38,217 nt of DNA from the NCBI GenBank assembly GCA_902771695.1, contig CACXXP010000006.1:1-38217 (forward strand), given 5' to 3'. The position numbers and the translations under genes were made by a program. Origin of the DNA: an uncultured Pseudomonadota bacterium. GTDB lineage: Bacteria > Pseudomonadota > Alphaproteobacteria > Rs-D84. Shown here piece after piece: positions 25,553 through 32,766 of the stretch (its first letter is position 1; each line of letters opens with the position of its first letter). Under the pieces are notes generated by a model. The model was not told where the DNA came from. It was given only the letters and a program-made list of their open reading frames with translations, and did no database searches.

Positions 25553-27469
25553 TTACATACCTACGCTGAAACTATCACCGTAACTTGCAACGTTTTGACC
25601 ACCAATTGAACATTTGATATCTTCAAAGCCCTGTTTCAATTGGTTCTTTTTAACCAGTTTAGATGTGATAATACCACCGGCGGTACCCAACACAACACCC
25701 GCGATACTATCCGATGCCAAACGTGCGGTATTGAAATTACCTTCGGCATCTTTCCATACGGACTTTTCAAATCCGCCCATCGTAGAATTCAATTTACCAT
25801 ACGATGCAGTGATTTTTGCACGAATATTGACGATTGCGTTGTCATCATATACGCACTGACCGTTTTGGACAGTTTTGCCTTCTTCGTTGCACTTGCAGAT
25901 ACCATTTGCATCATTCTTGGCACCTGGGACCGTGCATTCGCATGCGGTATAGTTATTGATTTCACGTTGATACGGATTTATGCACTTGCAATTACCACTG
26001 ACCGTATCAAATTTCATACCGTTCGGACATTGTGTATTTGCATTATATACGCATTGACCATCAACAATAACTTTCTTTGGGTCATCGCATTTGCAATTGC
26101 CATTTGCATCATTTGTTGCACCGGCAATTGCACATTTGCATGCGGTGTTATTGTTTATTTCGGTTTGGTTTTCCGCACTGCACATACAACGTCTTTCGGT
26201 TGCATTGTAATACATTCTGTCGGAACACTGTGGTGTAGAGTCACCACCGCCGCCGCCACCGTTGCCACCGTTGCCAATGCATTGGCCACGACCGTTTGCC
26301 GCGATAGAGAATTTTTTACCACCATCATTACATGTACATGTATCGGTTGACGCGTTGTATGTCGCACCATTTGAACCACTCTTTGGCAAATAACAACATG
26401 CCTTGCCATTTTGGGTTGAACGAGTTTCCAAACATTTTTGCAAACTTGTTTTACCACCTTGACCGCCACCATTGTTAACATTGTTATTGTCACCAATTAC
26501 CGTGGTGTTACCATTATCACTGTTGTTGTGGTTTTCGTTTGAATTGTTATTCTCGCTGCTGTTTGATGTCGTCTGATTGTTATCATTTACCTGTTGATTC
26601 TGTTGATTGGTATTCACATTGGAATTTCCAGAATCAGTTATATTACCAACATCATTTATGTTAATGATTGTCCCATAATTACATTGACTTCCCTGTGGAC
26701 ATTCATTTTTACTTTTACAACGTGGTGGGGTTGCAGAAGTATCCAACCATTCGTTATCTGGACATTTACACTGGCCACCTATCATTACACCACCATAATT
26801 AAGGCATTCTTGCTCTTTCTTATCTCTTGCTGCTTCTTTGTCTTCTTCGCATTTGCTGCCATTCCATTTCTGGCCGGACTTTACACATTCACATTGACGC
26901 AAAGAATCATTCCATTTGCCACCATTGTTAACGCAACGATATTGTTCAGCACTGGCCATACAAATTGTTGCACTGGTTGCACCATTGGCGGTTCTGGTTT
27001 CATCAACACAGATTTTCTGGCCGACAACCTTTTTGCAATAGAAATGCATCTGACCTATTCCGCTCATACCAACGTGTTTGTATGTTTTTATTTGATCCGC
27101 GGTACAATCCTTGATATAACCACCACCAGTTAAATTCAACATTTCCCAGGCATTTCCACCAACACTGTTACAACGATACAATCTTATATCGTTTACACTG
27201 TCCGATTTCCAAACGTGGGTTGCAGGCATCAATGTAAACACACCATTATTGCAACCATCTATTGCCTTGTGTCCACATGCAATTCCATAACGACCTTCAT
27301 GCTGGGCAGTATTTTCATACAAGAACTGATTCTTGTCACGATCCATGTCCCAAATCGTCTTTTCTATACGTTGCACATTGCAGTTATAAGTTGCCGCACC
27401 AACAGCAGACCCAACCACCAAACACGCCGCAACAACGGAAAAAAACTTTGCAAAATCAGTGATTTTCAT
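25553..27469 (-). CDS. Large Cys/Asn-rich exported protein with EGF-like repeats
   Basis: A 638-residue protein I do not recognise. Signal peptide about 1-26. A first Cys-rich region (30-263) carries short C-x-C units such as R-Q-C-E-C-V. An Asn/Gln/Ser/Gly-rich, probably disordered linker spans about 264-340. A second Cys-rich region (346-540) includes two aligned 46-residue EGF-like units at 430-475 and 496-541 (shared E-I-N-N, T-A-C-x-C, N-D-A-N-G-x-C-K-C, D/N-G-Q-C-V-Y). A C-terminal domain follows, with a Gly/Ala-rich hydrophobic helix at 587-602 (SIAGVVLGTAGGIITS), then basic residues and one more Cys620. This suggests a surface or periplasmic protein anchored by its C-terminal helix. 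AAGGAAAGAG precedes the start. Adhesion is a guess only. Confidence 0.8.
   Translation of the reverse strand: MKITDFAKFFSVVAACLVVGSAVGAATYNCNVQRIEKTIWDMDRDKNQFLYENTAQHEGRYGIACGHKAIDGCNNGVFTLMPATHVWKSDSVNDIRLYRCNSVGGNAWEMLNLTGGGYIKDCTADQIKTYKHVGMSGIGQMHFYCKKVVGQKICVDETRTANGATSATICMASAEQYRCVNNGGKWNDSLRQCECVKSGQKWNGSKCEEDKEAARDKKEQECLNYGGVMIGGQCKCPDNEWLDTSATPPRCKSKNECPQGSQCNYGTIININDVGNITDSGNSNVNTNQQNQQVNDNNQTTSNSSENNNSNENHNNSDNGNTTVIGDNNNVNNGGGQGGKTSLQKCLETRSTQNGKACCYLPKSGSNGATYNASTDTCTCNDGGKKFSIAANGRGQCIGNGGNGGGGGGDSTPQCSDRMYYNATERRCMCSAENQTEINNNTACKCAIAGATNDANGNCKCDDPKKVIVDGQCVYNANTQCPNGMKFDTVSGNCKCINPYQREINNYTACECTVPGAKNDANGICKCNEEGKTVQNGQCVYDDNAIVNIRAKITASYGKLNSTMGGFEKSVWKDAEGNFNTARLASDSIAGVVLGTAGGIITSKLVKKNQLKQGFEDIKCSIGGQNVASYGDSFSVGM
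25847..26182 (-). repeat. Two 46-residue Cys-rich repeat units
   Basis: Codons 430-475 (26182-26045) and 496-541 (25984-25847) encode aligned units with the same cysteine spacing, separated by 20 residues. They are diverged in sequence, so this is an old duplication. Confidence 0.75.
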
Positions 27470-27507
27470 TTCTCTTTCCTTTTGGTATAAAATCCCTTTT
27501 CTGATTG

Positions 27508-27536
27508 ATTATATCATAAATACCGACATATTACAA
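27508..27536 (-). promoter_or_regulatory. Promoter of the Cys-rich protein gene
   Basis: On the minus strand TTGTAA (27536-27531), 17 bases, TATAAT (27513-27508). The leader of about 30 bases contains a good ribosome site, in contrast to the divergent gene. Confidence 0.6.
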
Positions 27537-27587
27537 ACACAAAAAAACAATTATCTTTTCATGATTTTATATAATTTTTTAACATTG

Positions 27588-27616
27588 TTGACAAACAAGT
27601 TAGTGTGTGTTATGTT
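27588..27616 (+). promoter_or_regulatory. Promoter of the predicted outer-membrane protein gene (leaderless-type)
   Basis: A consensus TTGACA (27588-27593), 17 bases, TATGTT (27611-27616). The ATG at 27626 lies nine bases downstream, with no Shine-Dalgarno. Confidence 0.68.
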
Positions 27617-27625
27617 TTGTGCGCT

Positions 27626-28705
27626 ATGAACAAAAATAACAGATTTTTATTTATCAATAAAAAATATTTGGCGACTTTCGTTTTAACCGCACTGTTTGGT
27701 GGTAATGTTGCCGCACAAAATGTCACCGGCGACACAATCCATCACTTTAACCCAATGGAAACATTGACGCATACACGGTCAATCATACCGAACGAACCAC
27801 ACAAACCCAAAAATCCAGTTGTGAAATTTTCCAACCCCGAAGACGCGTTGTATGTTGAATTGGAATCTTTTACACACGCAACAACCAATAATTTGCATAC
27901 TGTGTTTTGTCCATTGGTTGTCGTTAAACCTTTTGTTCGTATCCATGATAAATTAACCATCGGCGCAACAACCACTCAAATGATTCAGAATTATTTTGGA
28001 CCGCAAATGACATCTATTACACACGATATGTATGCGACCGTTGCATTGCGAACATCGGTTGGAACATTTGATGTCAAATATGGTAAATTTTCCGCACTGA
28101 ATTATTCGCCAAAGTTTTCCAAGGTAATGCCAATCAGTCATTACTTTATAAATGCAAAAACACTGAACACTGGGCATTATTTTCCGCGCGCAATAATCGC
28201 AACATATACCGGCCAAGAAATATCTGTATCCGGTGGATACGCCGAATATACACCCGGCATGGCATTCCATGGTGATGGATATGTGGTATTCGTTATGCAA
28301 CAGAATTTGGGCGAAAACCTGCAAGTCGGTGGAATGTTAATCACCAACCAAAAAGACGTTATCGGAAACCTGCAATTAACATGTGACCTATGTTACAACA
28401 TGTCCGTGTTATTACAAGTGGTAAACTTGGGCGAACGACCGGCGTTCTTTGGAACATACCAATACAAATTAAAGGATAATGTCGCATCCATCGCAATAAA
28501 TGGTTTTGTTCAATCCCAAGACGGTGTAATGGGCGGCACAATCGGCATATATCACAAAAGCGGTGCGTATTTTTCCGCCGGTGCGGTTAAACATGAACCA
28601 ATGTATGAAAATGCCGATGGCACACCAAATGAAAAATTTGATAAATTCACCCCATCGATTGAATTGGGTATAAATCGTGCCGTATTTCCAAAACGCAGTA
28701 AATAA
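27626..28705 (+). CDS. Predicted outer-membrane or exported beta-rich protein
   Basis: A 359-residue protein not recognised. It has a long signal peptide (basic start N-K-N-N-R-F-L-F, hydrophobic stretch about 15-26, cleavage after A-A-Q region at about 30). The mature part alternates short amphipathic strands (LTIGATTTQMI, VALRTSVGTFDVKYG, IIATYTGQEISVSGGYAEY) with Gly and aromatic residues, as in a beta-barrel, but it ends R-S-K and not in an aromatic residue. The in-frame ATG at 27605 overlaps the promoter, so 27626 is chosen. It is divergent to the Cys-rich protein with a 156-base shared control region. Confidence 0.65.
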   Translation: MNKNNRFLFINKKYLATFVLTALFGGNVAAQNVTGDTIHHFNPMETLTHTRSIIPNEPHKPKNPVVKFSNPEDALYVELESFTHATTNNLHTVFCPLVVVKPFVRIHDKLTIGATTTQMIQNYFGPQMTSITHDMYATVALRTSVGTFDVKYGKFSALNYSPKFSKVMPISHYFINAKTLNTGHYFPRAIIATYTGQEISVSGGYAEYTPGMAFHGDGYVVFVMQQNLGENLQVGGMLITNQKDVIGNLQLTCDLCYNMSVLLQVVNLGERPAFFGTYQYKLKDNVASIAINGFVQSQDGVMGGTIGIYHKSGAYFSAGAVKHEPMYENADGTPNEKFDKFTPSIELGINRAVFPKRSK

Positions 28706-28735
28706 TTGCTAACGCTGCGGCGCGACACTCAAAAA

Positions 28736-28766
28736 CAAAAACACACCGCATGGTGTGTTCTTATTT
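28736..28766. terminator. Terminator of tRNA-Val (likely bidirectional)
   Basis: ACACACC / GGTGTGT with a GCAT loop plus an extra A-T pair. T-rich sequence follows on both strands (TTTTTGTTTTT on the minus strand). Confidence 0.82.
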
Positions 28767-28767
28767 T

Positions 28768-28844
28768 TGGTGGATGTTAAGGGACTCGAACCCCTGACCC
28801 TCTGCGTGTAAAGCAGATGCTCTAGCCAACTGAGCTAAACATCC
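28768..28844 (-). tRNA. tRNA-Val (anticodon UAC)
   Basis: Reading the minus strand from 28844: acceptor GGATGTT pairs with AACATCC, the D-loop has AGCTCAGTTGGCTAGAGC, the anticodon stem TCTGC/GCAGA encloses TTTACAC (anticodon TAC), and the T-arm has GGGTTCGAGTCCC. Discriminator A at 28771 and an encoded CCA (28770-28768) complete the gene. Confidence 0.97.
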
Positions 28845-28893
28845 AAAACGCATGGGCAATGATAAATTATATTTTTATCATTGTCCAGTTTTT

Positions 28894-29193
28894 TTATTTT
28901 GGCAACGGCATACCTGCGGTTGCATCGGCCATAACATCATCAATTATCGTGTCGGCCTTTTGCTTGGCATCACGCACCGCGGCCAAAACCGCTTCTTCTA
29001 TGGCCGGAATACCCTGGCCCGCCAATGCCGGATTTATTGTCACAGACATGATGTCGTATTTACCAGTCATACCGACAATGCATGTTCCACCCGGCGCGAT
29101 ACCTTTGACCTGCATCCCAGATAATTTTTCCTGGGCAGCGGCGACCTTGGATTGCAATTCGCTGGCCTGGGCCATTAAACTTTCCATATCCAT
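28894..29193 (-). CDS. ybaB: YbaB/EbfC nucleoid-associated protein
   Basis: A 99-residue small DNA-binding protein. It starts with a helix of M-x-x-L-M-A-Q-A-S-E-L-Q-S-K-V, then G-x-C-I-V-G-M-T-G-K-Y-D-I-M-S-V-T-I-N-P and the C-terminal helix E-E-A-V-L-A-A-V-R-D-A; all fit YbaB. AAGGA precedes the ATG at 29193; the earlier ATG at 29220 lies in the terminator of pnp. The usual partner dnaX is elsewhere in this window, so the pair has been split. Confidence 0.9.
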   Translation of the reverse strand: MDMESLMAQASELQSKVAAAQEKLSGMQVKGIAPGGTCIVGMTGKYDIMSVTINPALAGQGIPAIEEAVLAAVRDAKQKADTIIDDVMADATAGMPLPK

Positions 29194-29211
29194 TTTATTT
29201 CCTTTTGATTT

Positions 29212-29238
29212 ATAAAACATCCGGTCATTTGACCGGAT
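29212..29238 (-). terminator. Intrinsic terminator of pnp
   Basis: ATCCGGTC / GACCGGAT with an AAAT loop on the minus strand, followed by GTTTTAT. It lies directly before ybaB. Confidence 0.8.
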
Positions 29239-29242
29239 ATTT

Positions 29243-31408
29243 TTATTTTTCTTCTTTACCGGTCTTTTGGTTTATTCCGACCATGGACATACGTGTTTTG
29301 CCACGTTTGTCCGCGCCCAAATACTTTACGTAAACCGGGTCACCTTCTTTCAATCCGGCATCTTCAATTTTTGCCAAACGTTTTCCGGTGATTTCAGAAA
29401 TATGAACCATAGATTCAAAACCATTCAAAATTTTGACGAATAATCCAAAATCTTTGACCCCAGATACCACACCCGCATAGATTTCGCCAACTTCGGGTTC
29501 GGCAACGATTTCTTTGATACGTGCGATTGCCGCATCGGCATCTTCACGGGTGACCGCCAAAATCTTGACCGTACCATCGTCTTCCAAATCAATGGTTGTG
29601 TTGGTATCACGTGTCAATGCCTGAATCACAACGCCACCTTTGCCAATAACTTCGCGGACTTTATCCGGGTTGATTTTCATTGTGTACATTTGTGGTGCAT
29701 ATTCGGAAACATGATCACGTGGTTTCTTAATTGCACTGGTAATTTTACCAAGGATGTGCATACGGCCATCTTTCGCCTGGGCCAACGCCTTTTCCATAAT
29801 TTCAAATGTAATAGATGTAATTTTAATATCCATCTGTAACGCGGTAATACCATGGTCGGTTCCGGTTACCTTGAAATCCATATCGCCAAGATGGTCTTCG
29901 TCACCCAAGATATCGGTCAATATTGCATAATCATCGCCTTCTTTGATAAGGCCCATCGCAATACCCGCCACCGGGCGTTTCATCGGAACACCACCGTCCA
30001 TCATGGCCAACGTTGCACCGCATGTTGTTGCCATTGACGAAGAACCGTTTGATTCCAAAATGTCAGAACACAGACGTATTACATAATCAAATTCTTCACG
30101 CGATGGAACCATTGGGTGAACCGCACGCCATGCCAAATTACCATGCCCAATTTCACGACGACCCGGGGCCTTTAATCCCTTGGCTTCACCAACCGAGAAA
30201 CCCGGGAAATTATAGTTCAAGATAAAATCGCGGTCTTCGGTCCCATCCAAAGATTCCAACGGCAACGCGTCCTTGCCACCACCAAGTGTCAATGACACTA
30301 ATGCCTGGGTTTCACCACGTGTAAATAATGCAGACCCATGTGCACGTGGCAACACACCCAATTCAATTTCAATTGGGCGAACTGTTTTTGTATCACGACC
30401 ATCAATACGTGGCTTGCCCGCCAAAATATTGGAACGCATAATGCGCGCAGTGATATTTTCAACAATTTCATCGGCAAATGATTCCAATGTTGATGTTGCA
30501 ACCACTGTTTCTGGGAACATTTCTGGAATAAGTGCCTTGGCACTGCTGTGGATATCGGCCAATGTTTCCAAACGGGTTAATTTTTCCTTGATACCAAGTG
30601 CCTTTTCAATATCGCCAGCGAATTGTTCAAACTTTTCTTCCATTGCGATATATTCTGCGGTCTTTTCTGGAATTACCCAACGTTCTTTACCAGCATTTTC
30701 GGTCAATTCATTGATTGCCTTGATAACCGCTTGTTGTTGATCAAAACCGAATTTAACCGCACCCAATGTGGTTGCTTCATCCAATTCACCAATTTCAGAT
30801 TCAACCATCAACACACCGTCCTTGGTTGCCGCAACGACCAAATCCATTTCTGAATTTTCCAAATCTTTCTTGGATGGATTCAGAACATATTTGCCATCAA
30901 TATAACCAACACGCGCCGCACCAATTGGTCCCTGGAACGGAACGCCTGACAATGCCAATGCCGCAGACGATGCAATCATTGCCAAAACATCAGGTTGATT
31001 TTTACGGTCATATGAAAAGACCTGGGCAATAACTTGGACTTTGTTCTTGAATGTTTCTGGGAACAGCGGACGAATTGGACGGTCAATTAAACGCGCAATC
31101 AGTGTTTCACCAATTGACGCCTTGCCTTCACGACGATCACGTGAACCCGGAATACGACCAGCAGACGCAAATTTTTCTTGGTAATCAACGGTCAAAGGAA
31201 AGAAATCTTGCCCTTCAACCGCGGTCTTTTCGGCACAAACCGTTGCCAAAACCATTGTTCCACCCATTGTCGCCATAACCGCGCCGTTTGCCTGTTTAGC
31301 AAAACGACCTGTTTCTAAACGCAATGTTTCATCACCATATTGTATTTCAACCGCAACTGGGTTGTTCAGATGAGTTTTTTCATCTTTCTTGATTAAACCA
31401 AATAACAT
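29243..31408 (-). CDS. pnp: Polyribonucleotide nucleotidyltransferase (PNPase)
   Basis: A 721-residue phosphorolytic 3'-5' exoribonuclease, part of the RNA degradosome. Two RNase PH-like domains (the second with R-I-D-G-R-D and A-L-F-T-R-G-E-T-Q), a linking helical domain, a KH domain (V-I-G-K-G-G-V-V-I-Q) and an S1 domain (GEIYAGVVSGVKDFGLFVKI) are all present. GGAGGAAAATT before the ATG at 31408 fixes the start; the ATG at 31447 lies upstream within the leader hairpin. It has its own promoter and leader downstream of the rpsO terminator. Confidence 0.97.
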   Translation of the reverse strand: MLFGLIKKDEKTHLNNPVAVEIQYGDETLRLETGRFAKQANGAVMATMGGTMVLATVCAEKTAVEGQDFFPLTVDYQEKFASAGRIPGSRDRREGKASIGETLIARLIDRPIRPLFPETFKNKVQVIAQVFSYDRKNQPDVLAMIASSAALALSGVPFQGPIGAARVGYIDGKYVLNPSKKDLENSEMDLVVAATKDGVLMVESEIGELDEATTLGAVKFGFDQQQAVIKAINELTENAGKERWVIPEKTAEYIAMEEKFEQFAGDIEKALGIKEKLTRLETLADIHSSAKALIPEMFPETVVATSTLESFADEIVENITARIMRSNILAGKPRIDGRDTKTVRPIEIELGVLPRAHGSALFTRGETQALVSLTLGGGKDALPLESLDGTEDRDFILNYNFPGFSVGEAKGLKAPGRREIGHGNLAWRAVHPMVPSREEFDYVIRLCSDILESNGSSSMATTCGATLAMMDGGVPMKRPVAGIAMGLIKEGDDYAILTDILGDEDHLGDMDFKVTGTDHGITALQMDIKITSITFEIMEKALAQAKDGRMHILGKITSAIKKPRDHVSEYAPQMYTMKINPDKVREVIGKGGVVIQALTRDTNTTIDLEDDGTVKILAVTREDADAAIARIKEIVAEPEVGEIYAGVVSGVKDFGLFVKILNGFESMVHISEITGKRLAKIEDAGLKEGDPVYVKYLGADKRGKTRMSMVGINQKTGKEEK

Positions 31409-31448
31409 AATTTTCCTCCGTTTTATTGGTTTGTTTACTTTTATCATT

Positions 31449-31524
31449 GCGAAGAAAAATTATTCGTTATTGCATTCTGGGAAAATCCGAAAACAAATGC
31501 AAAAATGAACAATTTCTTCTTCGC
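31449..31524 (-). promoter_or_regulatory. Long stem-loop in the pnp leader
   Basis: Arms 31524-31507 and 31465-31449 form 17 pairs with one bulged A and two G-T wobbles. Inside the loop TTGCATT/AATGCAA (31502-31496 with 31476-31470) forms a second stem of seven pairs. In E. coli a pnp leader hairpin is cut by RNase III and PNPase then represses its own synthesis; this looks like the same device. Confidence 0.75.
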
Positions 31525-31532
31525 CGATGCCG

Positions 31533-31561
31533 ATTATACTTTCATATTTACCTGTTTGCAA
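31533..31561 (-). promoter_or_regulatory. pnp promoter
   Basis: On the minus strand TTGCAA (31561-31556), 17 bases, TATAAT (31538-31533). Transcription should begin near 31526, almost exactly at the foot of the leader hairpin. Confidence 0.7.
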
Positions 31562-31573
31562 ATATTTTATGAA

Positions 31574-31600
31574 TAAAAAAGACCGGCATTCATGCCGGTC
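31574..31600 (-). terminator. Intrinsic terminator of rpsO
   Basis: GACCGGCA / TGCCGGTC around a four-base loop, followed on the minus strand by TTTTTTATTC. It ends the xseB-mutS-truB-rpsO transcript. Confidence 0.92.
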
Positions 31601-31606
31601 AAAAAC

Positions 31607-31879
31607 TTATTTACGCAGCCCCAATTTCTTAATCAGTTCTTCGTATTCTTTTTCATCACGTTTCTTGATATATGCCAACAATTTTTTACGTTGGTTAACC
31701 ATACGCAGCAATCCACGACGTGAATGCAAATCTTTATGGTTATTTTTCATATGTTCCGTTAAATTACGGATACGTTCTGTCAAGACCGCAACTTGTGATT
31801 CAACCGAACCACCATTATCTTTATCACTTACCTTAAAGGCGGTGATAATTTCTGTTTTTTTTGTTTTTGTAATGGACAT
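31607..31879 (-). CDS. rpsO: 30S ribosomal protein S15
   Basis: A 90-residue protein of normal length, binding the central domain of 16S r[37 protein letters not shown] and the closing L-G-L-R-K are diagnostic. AAAGGA lies before the ATG at 31879; the 16-base gap to truB indicates one transcript. The order truB-rpsO-pnp is the classical one. Confidence 0.97.
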   Translation of the reverse strand: MSITKTKKTEIITAFKVSDKDNGGSVESQVAVLTERIRNLTEHMKNNHKDLHSRRGLLRMVNQRKKLLAYIKKRDEKEYEELIKKLGLRK

Positions 31880-31895
31880 TACATTTTCCTTTGAT

Positions 31896-32765
31896 TTAAA
31901 TTGTTCTTTTCGGGCGCAGTATTCCATCTGTCACCGTACCTATACCAATAAAAACCTTACCAGAATAGACACGATACATTCCATCAGAACACGCAACCCC
32001 CACAAACCCACCATTCTTGTACAGATTGACAGATTTACCGTTCAGATCCAGAACCGGAATGTCCCCCAGTCCAGAATCTATTGGCGCCAGATATTTACTG
32101 ACGTCTGCACCATTATTAAACAGATTTTCCAAAAAATCAAGTCGGACCGCATTTTTTAATAAAAAACCACTGGTTTGACTGCGGCGTATGGCGGTAACAG
32201 TTGCCAAACTGCCACAGGCATATGCCAAATCACGTGCAATACTGCGAACATATGTGCCCGGCGCGCAAGACATACGAAAATCCCATGTATCATCTATACC
32301 GTCCAATAATTCCAAAGAAAATATTTCCACTGTGCGTGCCGGTATTTCTGGTTTTTCACCATTACGTGCCAATTCATAGGCACGCCGCCCACCAATGTGA
32401 ACAGCACTGTATATTGGTGGAATTTGGGATATTTTACCAACAAAATCCGATATTTTGGAACGCAACATATCAAACGTAGGTATTACATCTGTGCGTCTTA
32501 CTTCGGTCCCAGTAGAATCCAGAGTATCTGTTTCAACACCAAATTTGACAGAAAACAGATATTCTTTGGTTCGGTTGGTATTATCTTCTATGAACGGCAC
32601 CATTTTGGTGGCATTTCCTATGGCAACCGGCAATACACCCGACGCCATCGGATCCAATGTTCCAATATGACCATTTTTTTTCGTACCAAAAACACGTGCT
32701 GCGCGCGCGGCTGCACTTTTAGAAAACATCCCAGATGGTTTATCAAGAATTATCCAACCGTCCAT
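31896..32765 (-). CDS. truB: tRNA pseudouridine-55 synthase TruB
   Basis: A 289-residue enzyme making pseudouridine 55 in the T-loop of tRNAs. [15 protein letters not shown] supplies catalytic Asp38; K-E-Y and [19 protein letters not shown] follow, and C[13 protein letters not shown] is kept. The start at 32765 lies one base after the mutS stop and uses AAGGA inside the end of mutS. The ATG at 32801 is rejected because the family begins with G-W-I-I-L-D-K-P. Confidence 0.96.
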   Translation of the reverse strand: MDGWIILDKPSGMFSKSAAARAARVFGTKKNGHIGTLDPMASGVLPVAIGNATKMVPFIEDNTNRTKEYLFSVKFGVETDTLDSTGTEVRRTDVIPTFDMLRSKISDFVGKISQIPPIYSAVHIGGRRAYELARNGEKPEIPARTVEIFSLELLDGIDDTWDFRMSCAPGTYVRSIARDLAYACGSLATVTAIRRSQTSGFLLKNAVRLDFLENLFNNGADVSKYLAPIDSGLGDIPVLDLNGKSVNLYKNGGFVGVACSDGMYRVYSGKVFIGIGTVTDGILRPKRTI

Positions 32766-32766
32766 A

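Noticed and set aside
25847-26182. Repeats considered as CRISPR or tandem DNA repeat
   Set aside because: Only two diverged units, both in frame and coding for aligned Cys-rich domains.
25640-26350. Cys-rich open frame of 236 codons opposite the exported protein
   Set aside because: The cysteines come from reverse reading of repeated Thr/Ala/Asn codons; the minus-strand frame has a signal peptide and ribosome site.
28857-28883. AT-rich hairpin CAATGATAAA / TTTATCATTG upstream of tRNA-Val
   Set aside because: No T-run follows on the minus strand where ybaB ends and the stem is almost pure A-T, so I do not call it a terminator; it may only be part of the tRNA promoter region.
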